64,000 bases of DNA, taken from Ensifer canadensis. GTDB taxonomy: Bacteria > Pseudomonadota > Alphaproteobacteria > Rhizobiales > Rhizobiaceae. Below are positions 54,722-63,950 of this stretch, piece by piece. Position 1 is the stretch's first letter. Every line of letters begins with the position of its first letter. The stretch spans positions 1,922,001 through 1,986,000 of the forward strand of contig NZ_CP083370.1 in the NCBI RefSeq assembly GCF_017488845.2. The letters are read 5' to 3'. Under the pieces are notes generated by a model. That model saw nothing but the letters and a program-made list of their open reading frames with translations. It had not been told where the DNA came from and searched no databases. The position numbers were made by a program, and so were the translations under genes.

Positions 54722-55937
54722 TCACCCTCGGGATGACGACGTCGCTGGGCCGGCGTCAGGCAGCGAATGCCCATACCGCAGACCGAGAACCAGGGGCACG
54801 GCGATCGCATAGATGACGACGACCGTAAGCCAGATTGCACCGGGCCATTGCTCCCGGACGACGAAATAGAAGCTTGAGAACGCCAGCGGCGCCACGATCG
54901 AGGCGAGGCTGACGGCCGACGTCAGCACGCCCTGGAACTGGCCCTGCTGGTCCTCGTCGACCTGCCGGGTCGCCAGGGATTGCAGCGCCGGCGTGCCAAT
55001 GCCGCCAAGCGCGAAAACCGCCATGATCGCGAAGATCATCCAACCCTCTGTCGCAAACGCCATGACAACAAGCGCAAGACAAACGCCAGCGATGCCCGTC
55101 AGGATGGTGGCGCGCTCGCCGAGCAGTTTCACGACCGGACCGGGAAGGAAGGCCTGGGCAAGGGCCTGGCAGACGCCAAAGGCGCCGAGTGAAAGGCCGA
55201 TCCAGAGCCCGTTCCATTGAAAGGTGTCGCTGCCCCAGAGCGCCCAGCAGGTGCCATAAGCGTCGCCGGTGGCGCTGAAGATGAAGAAGGTGAGGATGAC
55301 GGGAAAGCAGGCTCTTCACAGAAAACACCCAGCGCAGCGGCCGAAGCGGGTTCAGCGCTGCAAGATCGATCTTCTCCCGGCTCGGCGCGCGCGACTCCGG
55401 CAGGATGAAGAACGCCAGCAGCAGATTGAAGCCGTTCAGCACGGCCGCCGCGATGAATGGCAGCCGCAGCCAAGTGTCGCCCAAAACGCCGCCAAGCACT
55501 GGGCCGATGATGAAGCCGATACCGAACATGGCGTTGAACAGGCCGAAGCGCCGGGCGCGCTTATCCTCCGGCGAGATGTCGGTGATGTAGGCTGATGCCA
55601 CCGACATGTTGGCGCTCGTCAGGCCGGCGATCGCGCGGCCGATGAAGAGCATCCAGAGATTGGGTGCAAAAGCCAGGAACAGGTAGTTGATGGCGGCACC
55701 GCCAAGCGAAATCAAGAGCACCGGCCGACGGCCCAGCCGATCGCTGAGCGCGCCGAGCACCGGCGCAAAGATGAACTGCATCACCGCGTAAAGTGCGGTC
55801 ATGATGCCGATATAGGGGGCGACGTTGTCGGCGTGGGTCACCTCCTTGAGCAGCGAGGGCAGGATTGGAAAGATGAGGCCGATGCCGATGGCATCGAGGA
55901 CAATGGCAGTAAAGATGACGATGAGGGGTCTGGTCAT
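54722..55937 (-). pseudogene. MFS transporter (tetracycline-efflux-like) with a frameshift
   Basis: Two frames together make a 12-helix MFS protein. The first, from ATG 55937, covers helices 1-6 with MTRPLIVIFTAIVLDAIGIG, the loop motif GALSDRLGRRPVLL, and ends correctly at VFSVKSLL. At about 55301-55306, in a run of Ts, it slips. The second continues PVILTFFIFSATGDAYGTC and, after 55132, LLGERATILTGIAGVC to the end. One extra T explains the break. If real, only half the pump is made. Related proteins are TCR/Tet-type exporters. Confidence 0.85.
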
Positions 55938-56582
55938 GACAGGTTCCGATGGACGCAAGCATGCGGACGCCGCCAGGCGCCATGAGCTCACGATAAGGCC
56001 CGACAGAGGTCAGGCGTTTGATGTTCTGGGAACCGCTGGCCGATCCATACGTCAGGCGTACGGATGGCGTGTGCTTGACCGCCTGGACGTGAATTCGTCC
56101 ACCTGTTTACTCCGCCACTGAGCGGATCAAGGGAAGCAGTCGCTTTTCGCGATGGGCGATATTTACGCCAGACGATTGCGCGCGGCAAGCCCCCTGCTGC
56201 TGGCGCGTGGTGGCTGGCAGCTTCTTGCCAGGCGTCGGTTTGGACCTGGCCCTGCCAAAACGGCGGCACCAATGCGTCCGTCCTAGTCCTGCCTTCTTTT
56301 GGAAAGAACGCGCCTCCGGCCCGACAGGGAGGACTTGCGCGCCATGGCCACGACCCGGCATCCTCGGCTGCCGTGGCTGAAAGCCAGATTGTAGGCCGTT
56401 GTGTTGAGGTAGCCGGCTGCGTCTACGCAGAGCCGCCATTTGCCGCGGCTGGTGAGGCCGCAGGCGCCTGTTGCGCTCGCGCGGTCCTCTGAAGGTGGAT
56501 GGAAGGACAGAGCAACCATCTGACCAGCTCGCGCCGCCCGGCGCGCTTCACGCCAGGCGCGTCGCCCGCGAAAGGGATGGTC
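55938..56582. other. 645-bp intergenic stretch, nothing recognised
   Basis: No repeat of the four families, RNA or gene with family resemblance. Open frames on both strands are Arg/Gly/Ser-rich and lack good starts. Confidence 0.5.
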
Positions 56583-57056
56583 TCAGCCGCGGCGCGCCGC
56601 TTCGATCGCCGCCACGTCAATCTTCCTCATGGTCATCATCGCGTCGAATGCACGCTTGGCCTCAGCACCGCCTATGGCGAGCGCATCGGTCAGCACGCGC
56701 GGCGTGATCTGCCAGGACAGGCCCCATTTGTCCTTGCACCAGCCGCATTCGCTTTCCTTGCCACCGTTGCCGACGATGGCGTTCCAGTAGCGGTCGGTTT
56801 CTTCCTGACTGTCGGTTGCGATCTGAAAGGAGAAGGCTTCGCTGTGTTTGAACGTGGAGCCACCGTTCAGGCCGATACAGGCAACACCCGCAACCGTGAA
56901 TTCAACGACCAGCACATCTCCCTGTTTTCCATCCGGATAATCTCCAGGCGCACGGATCACAGCGCCTACTGCGCTGTCGGGAAAGGTCGCGGCATAAAAG
57001 CGGGCCGCCTCCTCCGCGTCCTTGTCGTACCATAGGCAGATCGTATTCTTGGCCAT
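56583..57056 (-). CDS. VOC-family protein (PhnB/glyoxalase-like)
   Basis: 157 residues. Features are MAKNTICLWYDKDAEEAARF, FYAATFPDSAVGAV, GLNGGSTFKHSEAFSFQIAT and ECGWCKDKWGLSWQITPRVL. This is the PhnB-type (YnzB/'3-demethylubiquinone' fold) subgroup of the VOC superfamily, whose roles are mostly unknown. Cysteine pair in CGWC. Single gene with AGAGGACGAC upstream. Confidence 0.85.
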   Translation of the reverse strand: MAKNTICLWYDKDAEEAARFYAATFPDSAVGAVIRAPGDYPDGKQGDVLVVEFTVAGVACIGLNGGSTFKHSEAFSFQIATDSQEETDRYWNAIVGNGGKESECGWCKDKWGLSWQITPRVLTDALAIGGAEAKRAFDAMMTMRKIDVAAIEAARRG

Positions 57057-57267
57057 TGTGTCGTCCTCTCACTGTTCGTTGCCCAATCCGGCCTGAACGA
57101 CTTGAAGTAGGAGGAAAACCGCCTGTCTCCAGCCCGGACACCCAATTTGATGGGAAAAATGAGACAAGCCGGCCAGTTTGCCGAACCGTTTGCCTGGCGC
57201 GGCCCGGAGCCTCGCCGCATGGGCCGCCGAGGACTATGCCGGAGCGAAAGCCTGGTCCGTGCGCGAC

Positions 57268-59226
57268 CTACCCAGCCTGCGCCGTCCCATGAGAATGGAT
57301 CACCGCCTCGGCCTCCTTGCCGTAGAGCTCCTCGAAATGGTCGAAGTTCTTGGAGAAGTAGCCGATCCCTTGCGTTGCCGAACGCAACGCCCGCGCCAGC
57401 TCGTCGAGCGCCGAGCCCGGCACCAGGGCGCGAAAAACGTCCCAGCCCTTGGCCGCCTCGTCGCGGTCGAAGCCGAGCACCTGGCCCTTGAAGGTCGAGA
57501 CAACCGGCACCAGGCTGCCGGAATAGATCGACGGGATGTGGATCTCGACGCGCACCACCGGCTGCATCAGCACGGCGGAGGCCTGCGACAGCGCCTGGCG
57601 CACGCCCATCTTGGCAGCAGCCCGGAAGGCGAATTCGGAGCTGTCGACCTGATGGTGCTGGCCATCCGTCAGCGTCACGCCGACATCGATCACCTGAAAG
57701 CCGAGCGGCCCCTTCTCCATCGCCTCGCGTGCGCCCGCCTCGATCGCCGGGATGAAGTTGCGTGGCACCGCGCCGCCCTTCACCGTCTCGTTGAAGCTGA
57801 AGCCGCCGCCGCGCTGGTTGGGGTGAACACTGAGCTTGACGTCGGCAAACTGCCCCGCCCCGCCCGTCTGCTTGCGGTGGCGGTAGTGCACGTCTGAGGG
57901 TTTGAGCACCGTCTCGCGATAGGTCGGGCTCGGCGGCCTATCGGTGACGCCGACATGGAAGACATCGGCCAGCGTCTTGCAGAGATCGCGCAGATGCACC
58001 GGCCCCTGCACGCAGATCAGCTGCGCGCCTGTGCCCTCCTCCTGCATCACCTTGAGGCTGCGATCGGTCTCCGCCAGCTTCGCAAGCGTACCGGAAAGCT
58101 TGGTCTCGTCGCGCTCGCTGTCGGGCACCAGGATGCGCTCCAGCATCGGCGTCGGCGGCACCGTCCAGTCAGGCGCCTCGGATGCGGCAGTGCCGGTCAG
58201 AAGCGCCGGCACCGGCAGGTGGTCGGATTTGACGGCGGCAAAGATCGTGCCAGGCTCCGGTGTCCCTGTGGCAAGCGGTTTTCCGGTCGCCGGGTCCTGC
58301 ACCGAGCCGACACCGCCGCCGCCGAGTGCCGCACCCTGTTTGATGCCGTTTGAAAGCGCGCGGACAAGCACGGTCTTGCCGACATTCTGGCGGTGATAGG
58401 CATGAAAGCTGACGGCAGCGAGGTTCGCTTCGGGAACCTTGCTCGCCTCGCCGAGCCTTTTTCGCAGCGTGTCGACCGGCGGCGCCTCGTGCCTCAGCGC
58501 CTTCATCAGCCGCAGGATGCCGTTGCTGTGGCTCGCCGCGCCGACGAGAACAGGGATGATCCGGTTTTCCCTGAGCAGCCGCGAGGAGATGGCATAGATC
58601 GTGTCGCTGCCGGGCTCGCGATCCTCGATCAGCTCTTCGAGCAGCCAGTCGTCGAATTCCGAGAGATGTTCGAGCAATTCGGTGCGCGCTTCCTTCTCGC
58701 GCTCCAGCGTCGTATCCGGGATCTCGATCAGCGCCGAGGTCTGGCCCTCGCGATAGCGCCAGGCCCGCTCGGAGATCAGGTCGCAGCTGCCGACGATCCT
58801 GTCGCCTTCGCGGATCGGCACCTGCCGCAGGATCAGCATGTGGCTGGAATAGTCCTGCAGCGCGGCGATGACATCCCGCAACCGGCCGCGCGGCTCGTCC
58901 ATGCGGTTGACGAAGATGATGCAGGGCGTGCCCGATGCTTCGATCACCTTGAGATAGGGCGCTGCCAGCACCGCCTCCTCCGGCGCCGGCGAGACGCAGA
59001 GCACGCAGGCGTCGCTCGCCAGAAGCGCGTGCTGCGCGTGCGCGAGCGCCTCGGTGCCGCCGGGCGCATCGAGCGCGCACCAGGCTTCCTTGCCGATCTC
59101 GAATTCGGTGATGTTCAATCCATAAGGTGACGTGGCCTTTCTGGAGCTTTCCCCCAGCGCAGCCAGTTTTTCCACCAGCGTGGATTTTCCGGTCTGCGAA
59201 GGCCCAACTACCGTGAAGCAGCGCAT
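57268..59226 (-). CDS. EF-G-like translational GTPase paralogue
   Basis: 652 residues from ATG 59226 (GGGGAGGATCG upstream). G1 is GPSQTGKST (8-16), G3 DAPG (53-56), G4 NRMD (107-110) rather than the NKxD of EF-G. Domains II-V follow, with YRETVLKPSDVHYRHRKQTG and GGAGQFADVKLSVHP (domain IV/III boundary) and a C-terminal EF-G_C fold (PVVRVEIHIPSIYSGSLVPV). Shorter than EF-G (about 700). It lies apart from str operon genes. Such paralogues may act in stress translation or ribosome rescue; not established. Confidence 0.85.
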   Translation of the reverse strand: MRCFTVVGPSQTGKSTLVEKLAALGESSRKATSPYGLNITEFEIGKEAWCALDAPGGTEALAHAQHALLASDACVLCVSPAPEEAVLAAPYLKVIEASGTPCIIFVNRMDEPRGRLRDVIAALQDYSSHMLILRQVPIREGDRIVGSCDLISERAWRYREGQTSALIEIPDTTLEREKEARTELLEHLSEFDDWLLEELIEDREPGSDTIYAISSRLLRENRIIPVLVGAASHSNGILRLMKALRHEAPPVDTLRKRLGEASKVPEANLAAVSFHAYHRQNVGKTVLVRALSNGIKQGAALGGGGVGSVQDPATGKPLATGTPEPGTIFAAVKSDHLPVPALLTGTAASEAPDWTVPPTPMLERILVPDSERDETKLSGTLAKLAETDRSLKVMQEEGTGAQLICVQGPVHLRDLCKTLADVFHVGVTDRPPSPTYRETVLKPSDVHYRHRKQTGGAGQFADVKLSVHPNQRGGGFSFNETVKGGAVPRNFIPAIEAGAREAMEKGPLGFQVIDVGVTLTDGQHHQVDSSEFAFRAAAKMGVRQALSQASAVLMQPVVRVEIHIPSIYSGSLVPVVSTFKGQVLGFDRDEAAKGWDVFRALVPGSALDELARALRSATQGIGYFSKNFDHFEELYGKEAEAVIHSHGTAQAG

Positions 59227-59501
59227 CGGCGATCCTCCCCTGTTGCGGAGCGCCGTGCGTTTCGACGCCCTGCCTTCTATTAAGTCTAGCGCATCTTTTG
59301 GGCTTTCAATGGCCTTGGGCAAAAACGGAACACGAACCGTGCTTCAAAGCACGCCACTTGGCGTTCGCAACACTCCAAAAACTGATTGCATAAGTGCATC
59401 AGTTTTGCCATAAGTTCCCCAGTAAAATCCGACCCATCAGCGTTGCGCCGGGTTACCGGACGCAACGCCCGCCTGAACCGTCAGCATCGGAGATTGTCCG
59501 C

Positions 59502-60185
59502 ATGTCGCTCACGCTTTATCTGCATCCGCTCGCCTCATTCTGCCACAAGGTGCTGATCGCGCTCTATGAGAACGATACACCCTTCGAGCCGAGCCTGGTC
59601 GATCTTCTGGATCCCGTGGAGGCGGCCCGTTTCGCTGAGCTCTGGCCGGTCGGCAAGATGCCGGTGCTGCGCGACAGCGCCCGCGATGTCACCATCCCGG
59701 AGACGTCCATCATCATCGAATATGTCGATCGCCATTACCCCGGCAGCCAGCCGCTGATCCCCAGGGATAGCGACGCGGCGCTACAGGCGCGGCTCTGGGA
59801 TCGCTTCTTCGATCTCTACATCCATGTGCCGATGCAGAAGATCGTCACCGACACGCTGCGCGCCCAGGGCGAGAACGACCATCGCGGTGTCGCAGATGCC
59901 CGCGCTACGCTCGGCGTCGCCTATCGCATGGCCGACCGGCATTTCGCAATCAACGCCTTTGCCGGCGGTGCCGCCTTCAGCCTTGCAGATTGCGCCGCGG
60001 CCCCCGCACTCTTTTATGCCGGAATTGTCGAGCCCTTTGCCGACGCCTATCCGCATCTCTCCGCCTATTTCGAACGGCTGCTCGAACGCCCTTCGATGAC
60101 CCGCGTGCTGGCCGAGGCGCGCCCCTATTTCCACATGTTTCCCTATAAGGATCTCATGCCCGCGCGCTTTCTTGCCGGGGCCTGA
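59502..60185 (+). CDS. glutathione S-transferase family protein
   Basis: 227 residues from ATG 59502. N-terminal domain: MSLTLYLHPLASFCHKVLIA with a Ser/Cys motif (SFC), WPVGKMPVLRD and VTIPETSIIIEYVD. C-terminal helical domain with AFSLADCAAAPALFY. Substrate unknown. Convergent with the unknown gene at 60226. Confidence 0.9.
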   Translation: MSLTLYLHPLASFCHKVLIALYENDTPFEPSLVDLLDPVEAARFAELWPVGKMPVLRDSARDVTIPETSIIIEYVDRHYPGSQPLIPRDSDAALQARLWDRFFDLYIHVPMQKIVTDTLRAQGENDHRGVADARATLGVAYRMADRHFAINAFAGGAAFSLADCAAAPALFYAGIVEPFADAYPHLSAYFERLLERPSMTRVLAEARPYFHMFPYKDLMPARFLAGA

Positions 60186-60225
60186 AACGGCCTCGAAACC
60201 GCCGCCCGCCGTCGGACGCCGCACC

Positions 60226-61089
60226 CTAGAATTGTGGTTGCGGCTCGGCCTGCCCGCTGCCTTCCGGGCCGCTGTCCCTCGCCTTCGCCGGCTGCAGAAC
60301 CTCGAGCGTGCGCACCAGCTCCCAGGCCGCCTGAAGTTCGGTTTCAAACAGCGCGATGCTGACATCGATCGGCTCAAGCCTCGCGCGCGAAGACGGTATT
60401 TCCCGGCGGCCGATCTCGTCCTGTACCCGGTAGAGATCGGCGCGAAGCGCATCGACATTCAGTCCGAGCGAGTGCAGCACGATGTTGATCTTGCGTTGCA
60501 GGTAGCCCCGCGAACCGGCGCTGAGCTCCGAGCGCAAACCCAGGATCGACAGAAAATTGACGAGGAAGAGATAACCGTCGGCCCCGAGATCGGCCTCAGG
60601 ATAGCGCGGCAAGGCGCGCAACGTCTCGGAAAAGCGTGGCCGCGAGCACAGGAAGATATCGATCCGGAACGCCGTGTCGATCAGCTCGGTCCATTCCGCT
60701 TCATCGAGCGGGCCAAGCTCACTCAGTTCATGGTCAAGGTTGAAATAGGGCATCGAGCGCCTGGCGAGGATGAGCGCCAGCCGGACGGTAGAAGGCGACA
60801 TCGGCGAGCCGCGCGCGGCTTCCGCCTCCGCCAGGCGCACGATGCCGGCGTCCGGCACGCCCCGTTCGATCTCGCCCCGGCTTGCCAGATATTCGTAGCG
60901 CAGTATCGACGTCTGGAGATAGGCGAGCCAGGCAAGCCGCACCTGTCTGGATGCGGCCCAGCGCGCCAGAAGATAGCCGCTGCCGACAACGGGCAAGTTG
61001 TAGAGGCGCAGATCGTGCCGCTCGAAGCAATTGTGCTCGAAACCGGCAAAGCTCTCCAGCGACAGTTGGGGGCTTGCCACGTCGCTCAC
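60226..61089 (-). CDS. 287-aa unknown protein coupled to an alpha/beta hydrolase
   Basis: 287 residues from GTG 61089; GAGGAG lies 8 bases upstream, inside the end of the hydrolase gene, and the two genes overlap by 4 bases. Sequence is mostly helical and soluble: LLARWAASRQVRLAWLAYLQ, RLALILARRSMPYFNLDHEL, DTAFRIDIFLCSRPRF, then a Gln/Pro-rich tail. I recognise no family. Obligate co-translation suggests it binds or controls the hydrolase. Confidence 0.65.
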   Translation of the reverse strand: MSDVASPQLSLESFAGFEHNCFERHDLRLYNLPVVGSGYLLARWAASRQVRLAWLAYLQTSILRYEYLASRGEIERGVPDAGIVRLAEAEAARGSPMSPSTVRLALILARRSMPYFNLDHELSELGPLDEAEWTELIDTAFRIDIFLCSRPRFSETLRALPRYPEADLGADGYLFLVNFLSILGLRSELSAGSRGYLQRKINIVLHSLGLNVDALRADLYRVQDEIGRREIPSSRARLEPIDVSIALFETELQAAWELVRTLEVLQPAKARDSGPEGSGQAEPQPQF

Positions 61090-61895
61090 CGCAGGCACTC
61101 CTCGATGTCGTCGAGTACCCGGCGATAGCCGGCATCGCTCTTGCAGACATCCGTGTGGTTGCGACGATCAACGGTATAGAACGGCGGATCCTGCGCAAAA
61201 TCGCCGGGTTCGACGATATTTTCATACTGGCCGATCGTGATCTTGGTCGCGACCAGACATCGCAGTCGGCCCCGCGCCAGCCGCGTCAACGTCCCGGCTT
61301 CGATATCCCTTATGAAGTCCGATTTAGGCCGAAGGTCTTCCAGGATCGGTGCCTTGTAGAGCAGGCCGCATCGCAGCGCCGCCAGTATCCCGTGCCCCAC
61401 CATCATCCCGCCCGCGTTGTGCAGCGCGTTCGATCCCTTGTGAGCAGGCGCAAAGAGCAGAAGCTGGATGTGATCCGCATAGGCGTCGTTGGCGCGGGCG
61501 AGATCCAGCGCCACCTGCCGCATGATCGCGCCACCCAGCGAATGCGCCACCACGACGACCCGGTCGTAGATGAAGGGCTGCCGCTGCGCTCCGTAATAGA
61601 TGTAGCGATTGGAAAATTCGGCCGGCTCGGCCAGCAGCTTGCGAAACAGATCGAGCACCCAGCGACTGATCACACGCGCCCGGCTGCGCACGCTGTCATA
61701 ACCGAGGAAGAGAACGTCCGCAGAGGAAAAAAGCGCATCCCGCCGGATATAGGCACTGGCATTGTGCCACGTCGCCTCCGCGGCGCCGGTAAAACCGTGC
61801 AGGAAAACGACCAGCGTTCCGGGCGTATCGAGGCACCAGAAGGCCGAACTGCCCACGCCGAAATCGATCCGGCCGAGACAATAGTGATTGCTCAT
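61086..61895 (-). CDS. alpha/beta-fold serine hydrolase
   Basis: 269 residues from ATG 61895. Oxyanion strand VVFLHGFTGAAEATWHN (about 29-45), nucleophile elbow VVVAHSLGGAI (Ser119), and the likely catalytic His247 in RRNHTDVCKSDAGYRRVL. The lipase/esterase-like layout, with a C-terminal His-x-x-x-x-Lys box followed by YRRVL, resembles PGAP1/DUF676-type hydrolases, including those found in bacterial conflict proteins. No signal peptide. Translation is coupled to the unknown gene downstream. Confidence 0.78.
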   Translation of the reverse strand: MSNHYCLGRIDFGVGSSAFWCLDTPGTLVVFLHGFTGAAEATWHNASAYIRRDALFSSADVLFLGYDSVRSRARVISRWVLDLFRKLLAEPAEFSNRYIYYGAQRQPFIYDRVVVVAHSLGGAIMRQVALDLARANDAYADHIQLLLFAPAHKGSNALHNAGGMMVGHGILAALRCGLLYKAPILEDLRPKSDFIRDIEAGTLTRLARGRLRCLVATKITIGQYENIVEPGDFAQDPPFYTVDRRNHTDVCKSDAGYRRVLDDIEECLR

Positions 61896-62117
61896 TGCCC
61901 GCCCTTCCAACGCCTCTCCGCCCGCCATGATACAAGGCATTGCCCGATCAAGCGATGCATCTATTATAAGTAGCATTGCGGCGCCGCACGCGCGGACGTT
62001 CTCCCGTTCGACGCGGAGCCGACGCCTCATCCGCACCGTCACCTTGTTCCGCCTCGCTCCGCCCCTAATTTGTCACCCAACAGCAAAGGCCGACACCACA
62101 GGGAAGAGGAAAGCCAG

Positions 62118-63167
62118 ATGGAATACCGACTGCTTGGCCGCTCCGGCCTGAAAATCTCGACGATCACCATGGGAACGATGACGATCGGTGGCGGCGGCAA
62201 GTTCGCGCAGGTCGGCAATGTCGGTCTCGACGAGGCGCGCCGCTATGTCGACATGTGCCTCGATGCCGGCGTCAACCTGATCGACACCGCCGATATCTAT
62301 TCCACCGGCGGCTCGGAGGAAATTATCGGCGACATCCTCGCCGGCAAGCGCAAGAACGGCGTGCTGGTTGCCACCAAGGCGCGTTTCAACATGGGGCCGG
62401 GCCCGAACGACGGCGGCCTCTCCCGCCACCACCTGATTGCCGCCTGCGAAGCGAGCCTCAGGCGGTTGAAGACCGATGTCATCGATCTCTACCAAGTGCA
62501 CGAATGGGACGGCCAGACGCCGCTCGAAGAAACGATGGAGGCGCTCGACACGCTCGTTCGCCACGGCAAGGTGCGCTACATCGGCTGCTCCAACTATTCC
62601 GGCTGGCACATCATGAAGGCGCTCGGCATCAGCGCGCTCGACCGCCGCCACCGCTTCGTCAGCCAGCAGATCCACTACACGCTCGAAGCCCGCGAGGCCG
62701 AATACGAACTGCTGCCGATCAGCATCGACCAGGGCCTCGGCGTGCTCGTCTGGAGCCCGCTTGCCGGCGGCCTGCTGTCGGGCAAGCACCGGCGCAACCA
62801 GACGCCGGAGGGTACCCGCCAGCTCGCCGGCTGGAACGAGCCGCCGATCCGCGACGAAGAACGGCTGTGGAAGATCGTCGACATGCTGGTAGCGATATCA
62901 GGCGAGCGCGGCGTCTCGCCAGCCCAGATCGCCCTTGCCTGGCTGATCGACCGCAAGGGCGTCACCTCCGTCATCATCGGCGGTCGCCGGGAGGAGCAGT
63001 TCCGCGACAACCTTGCCGCCGCAAGCCTCAAGCTTACCGATGAGGAGCGCGAACTGCTCGACGCCGTCAGTCTGCCGCCGGTCATCTATCCCTACTGGCA
63101 CCAGCTGCGCAGCGCCAAGGACCGACTTGGCGAAGCCGATCTTTCGCTGCTGGGCCCGCATGTGTGA
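62118..63167 (+). CDS. aldo/keto reductase
   Basis: 349 residues from ATG 62118 (GAGGAAAG upstream). AKR motifs: MEYRLLGRSGLKISTITMGT, GVNLIDTADIYSTGGSEEI (Asp and Tyr), LVATKARFNMG (Lys), DVIDLYQVHEWD (His), and the NADP-binding VTSVIIGGRREEQFRDNL near the end. Full-length (beta/alpha)8 barrel reducing an unknown aldehyde or ketone. Single gene. Confidence 0.92.
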   Translation: MEYRLLGRSGLKISTITMGTMTIGGGGKFAQVGNVGLDEARRYVDMCLDAGVNLIDTADIYSTGGSEEIIGDILAGKRKNGVLVATKARFNMGPGPNDGGLSRHHLIAACEASLRRLKTDVIDLYQVHEWDGQTPLEETMEALDTLVRHGKVRYIGCSNYSGWHIMKALGISALDRRHRFVSQQIHYTLEAREAEYELLPISIDQGLGVLVWSPLAGGLLSGKHRRNQTPEGTRQLAGWNEPPIRDEERLWKIVDMLVAISGERGVSPAQIALAWLIDRKGVTSVIIGGRREEQFRDNLAAASLKLTDEERELLDAVSLPPVIYPYWHQLRSAKDRLGEADLSLLGPHV

Positions 63168-63201
63168 GAGCACGCTATTGCCAACGCGGCGAAGCGCGTT
63201 G

Positions 63202-63383
63202 CCCCTCATCCGGCCTGCCGGCCACCTTCTCCCCGCATGCGGGGAGAAGGAAACCCGCGGCGCCCTACCCATTCACATCGCGCCATACCAAAGCCTCCCG
63301 ATCACCATGAGAGGGATCGCCGAGTTGCAACCCACTCTGTACCGCGTCCCCTCTCCCCGCCTGCGGGGAGAGGGTTAGGGTGA
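63202..63383. repeat. Repeat family D (REP-like), two units
   Basis: CCGGCCTGCCGGCC with TTCTCCCCGCATGCGGGGAG at about 63212-63250, and CTCTCCCCGCCTGCGGGGAG at about 63351-63372. Confidence 0.8.
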
Positions 63384-63506
63384 GGGGCCAATCTGCGACA
63401 GCAGTGAGTGGCAAAACTGCGAGAGCCCGGCGAGAACCCACCCGGCCACGCGTCGCTGTCGGACACCACACCTCCCCTTGACTTCCAGCTCAAAACCCCC
63501 ATTTTA

Positions 63507-63518
63507 TATCATATGATA
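63507..63518. promoter_or_regulatory. 12-bp palindrome upstream of the antitoxin gene
   Basis: TATCATATGATA, perfectly symmetric, 27 bases before the ATG and overlapping a plausible -10 region. Toxin-antitoxin operons are usually autoregulated at such sites; binding is inferred. Confidence 0.55.
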
Positions 63519-63545
63519 CGGCACGGGATTTCATAGGAGACGTTC

Positions 63546-63950
63546 ATGCCCAGCGCACAGCCGGTTCTTGCCCCCGACCGCGACGCGGCAAGACATGAGG
63601 AAGCCGTCATCGTCAGGGCGGTGGTGAAGGCCTGCGACCTGTGGAAGCTGACCAACCGGGAAGCGTCGCAGCTCTTCGACGTGCCGATCGCCACCTGGAA
63701 CCGGATGAAGGCCGGCGACTTCAAGGGCAAGCTCGACCAGGACAAGCGCATGCGTGCCAGCCTGATCGTCGGCATCTTCAAGGGCCTGCGGCTCTATTTC
63801 AACGGACCGCTGACCTATCAATGGCCAAAGGCGGTCAACACCGGGCCGGTCTTCGACGGCCAGTCGCCGGTCGACCTGATGATCGAGGGCGGCATACCCG
63901 CGATGATGAAGGTGCGCCGCTATCTCGATGGCCTGCGCGGCGGCCTATGA
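63546..63950 (+). CDS. Xre/MbcA/ParS-type antitoxin
   Basis: 134 residues, ATG 63546 with TAGGAGAC upstream. N-terminal Xre-like HTH: VRAVVKACDLWKLTNREASQ, FDVPIATWNRMKAGD. C-terminal MbcA/ParS (DUF2384) toxin-binding domain: MRASLIVGIFKGLRLYFNGP, then AMMKVRRYLDGLRGG. Its stop overlaps the start of a RES-domain gene (ATGA). Together they form a type II RES-Xre toxin-antitoxin pair. Confidence 0.9.
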   Translation: MPSAQPVLAPDRDAARHEEAVIVRAVVKACDLWKLTNREASQLFDVPIATWNRMKAGDFKGKLDQDKRMRASLIVGIFKGLRLYFNGPLTYQWPKAVNTGPVFDGQSPVDLMIEGGIPAMMKVRRYLDGLRGGL

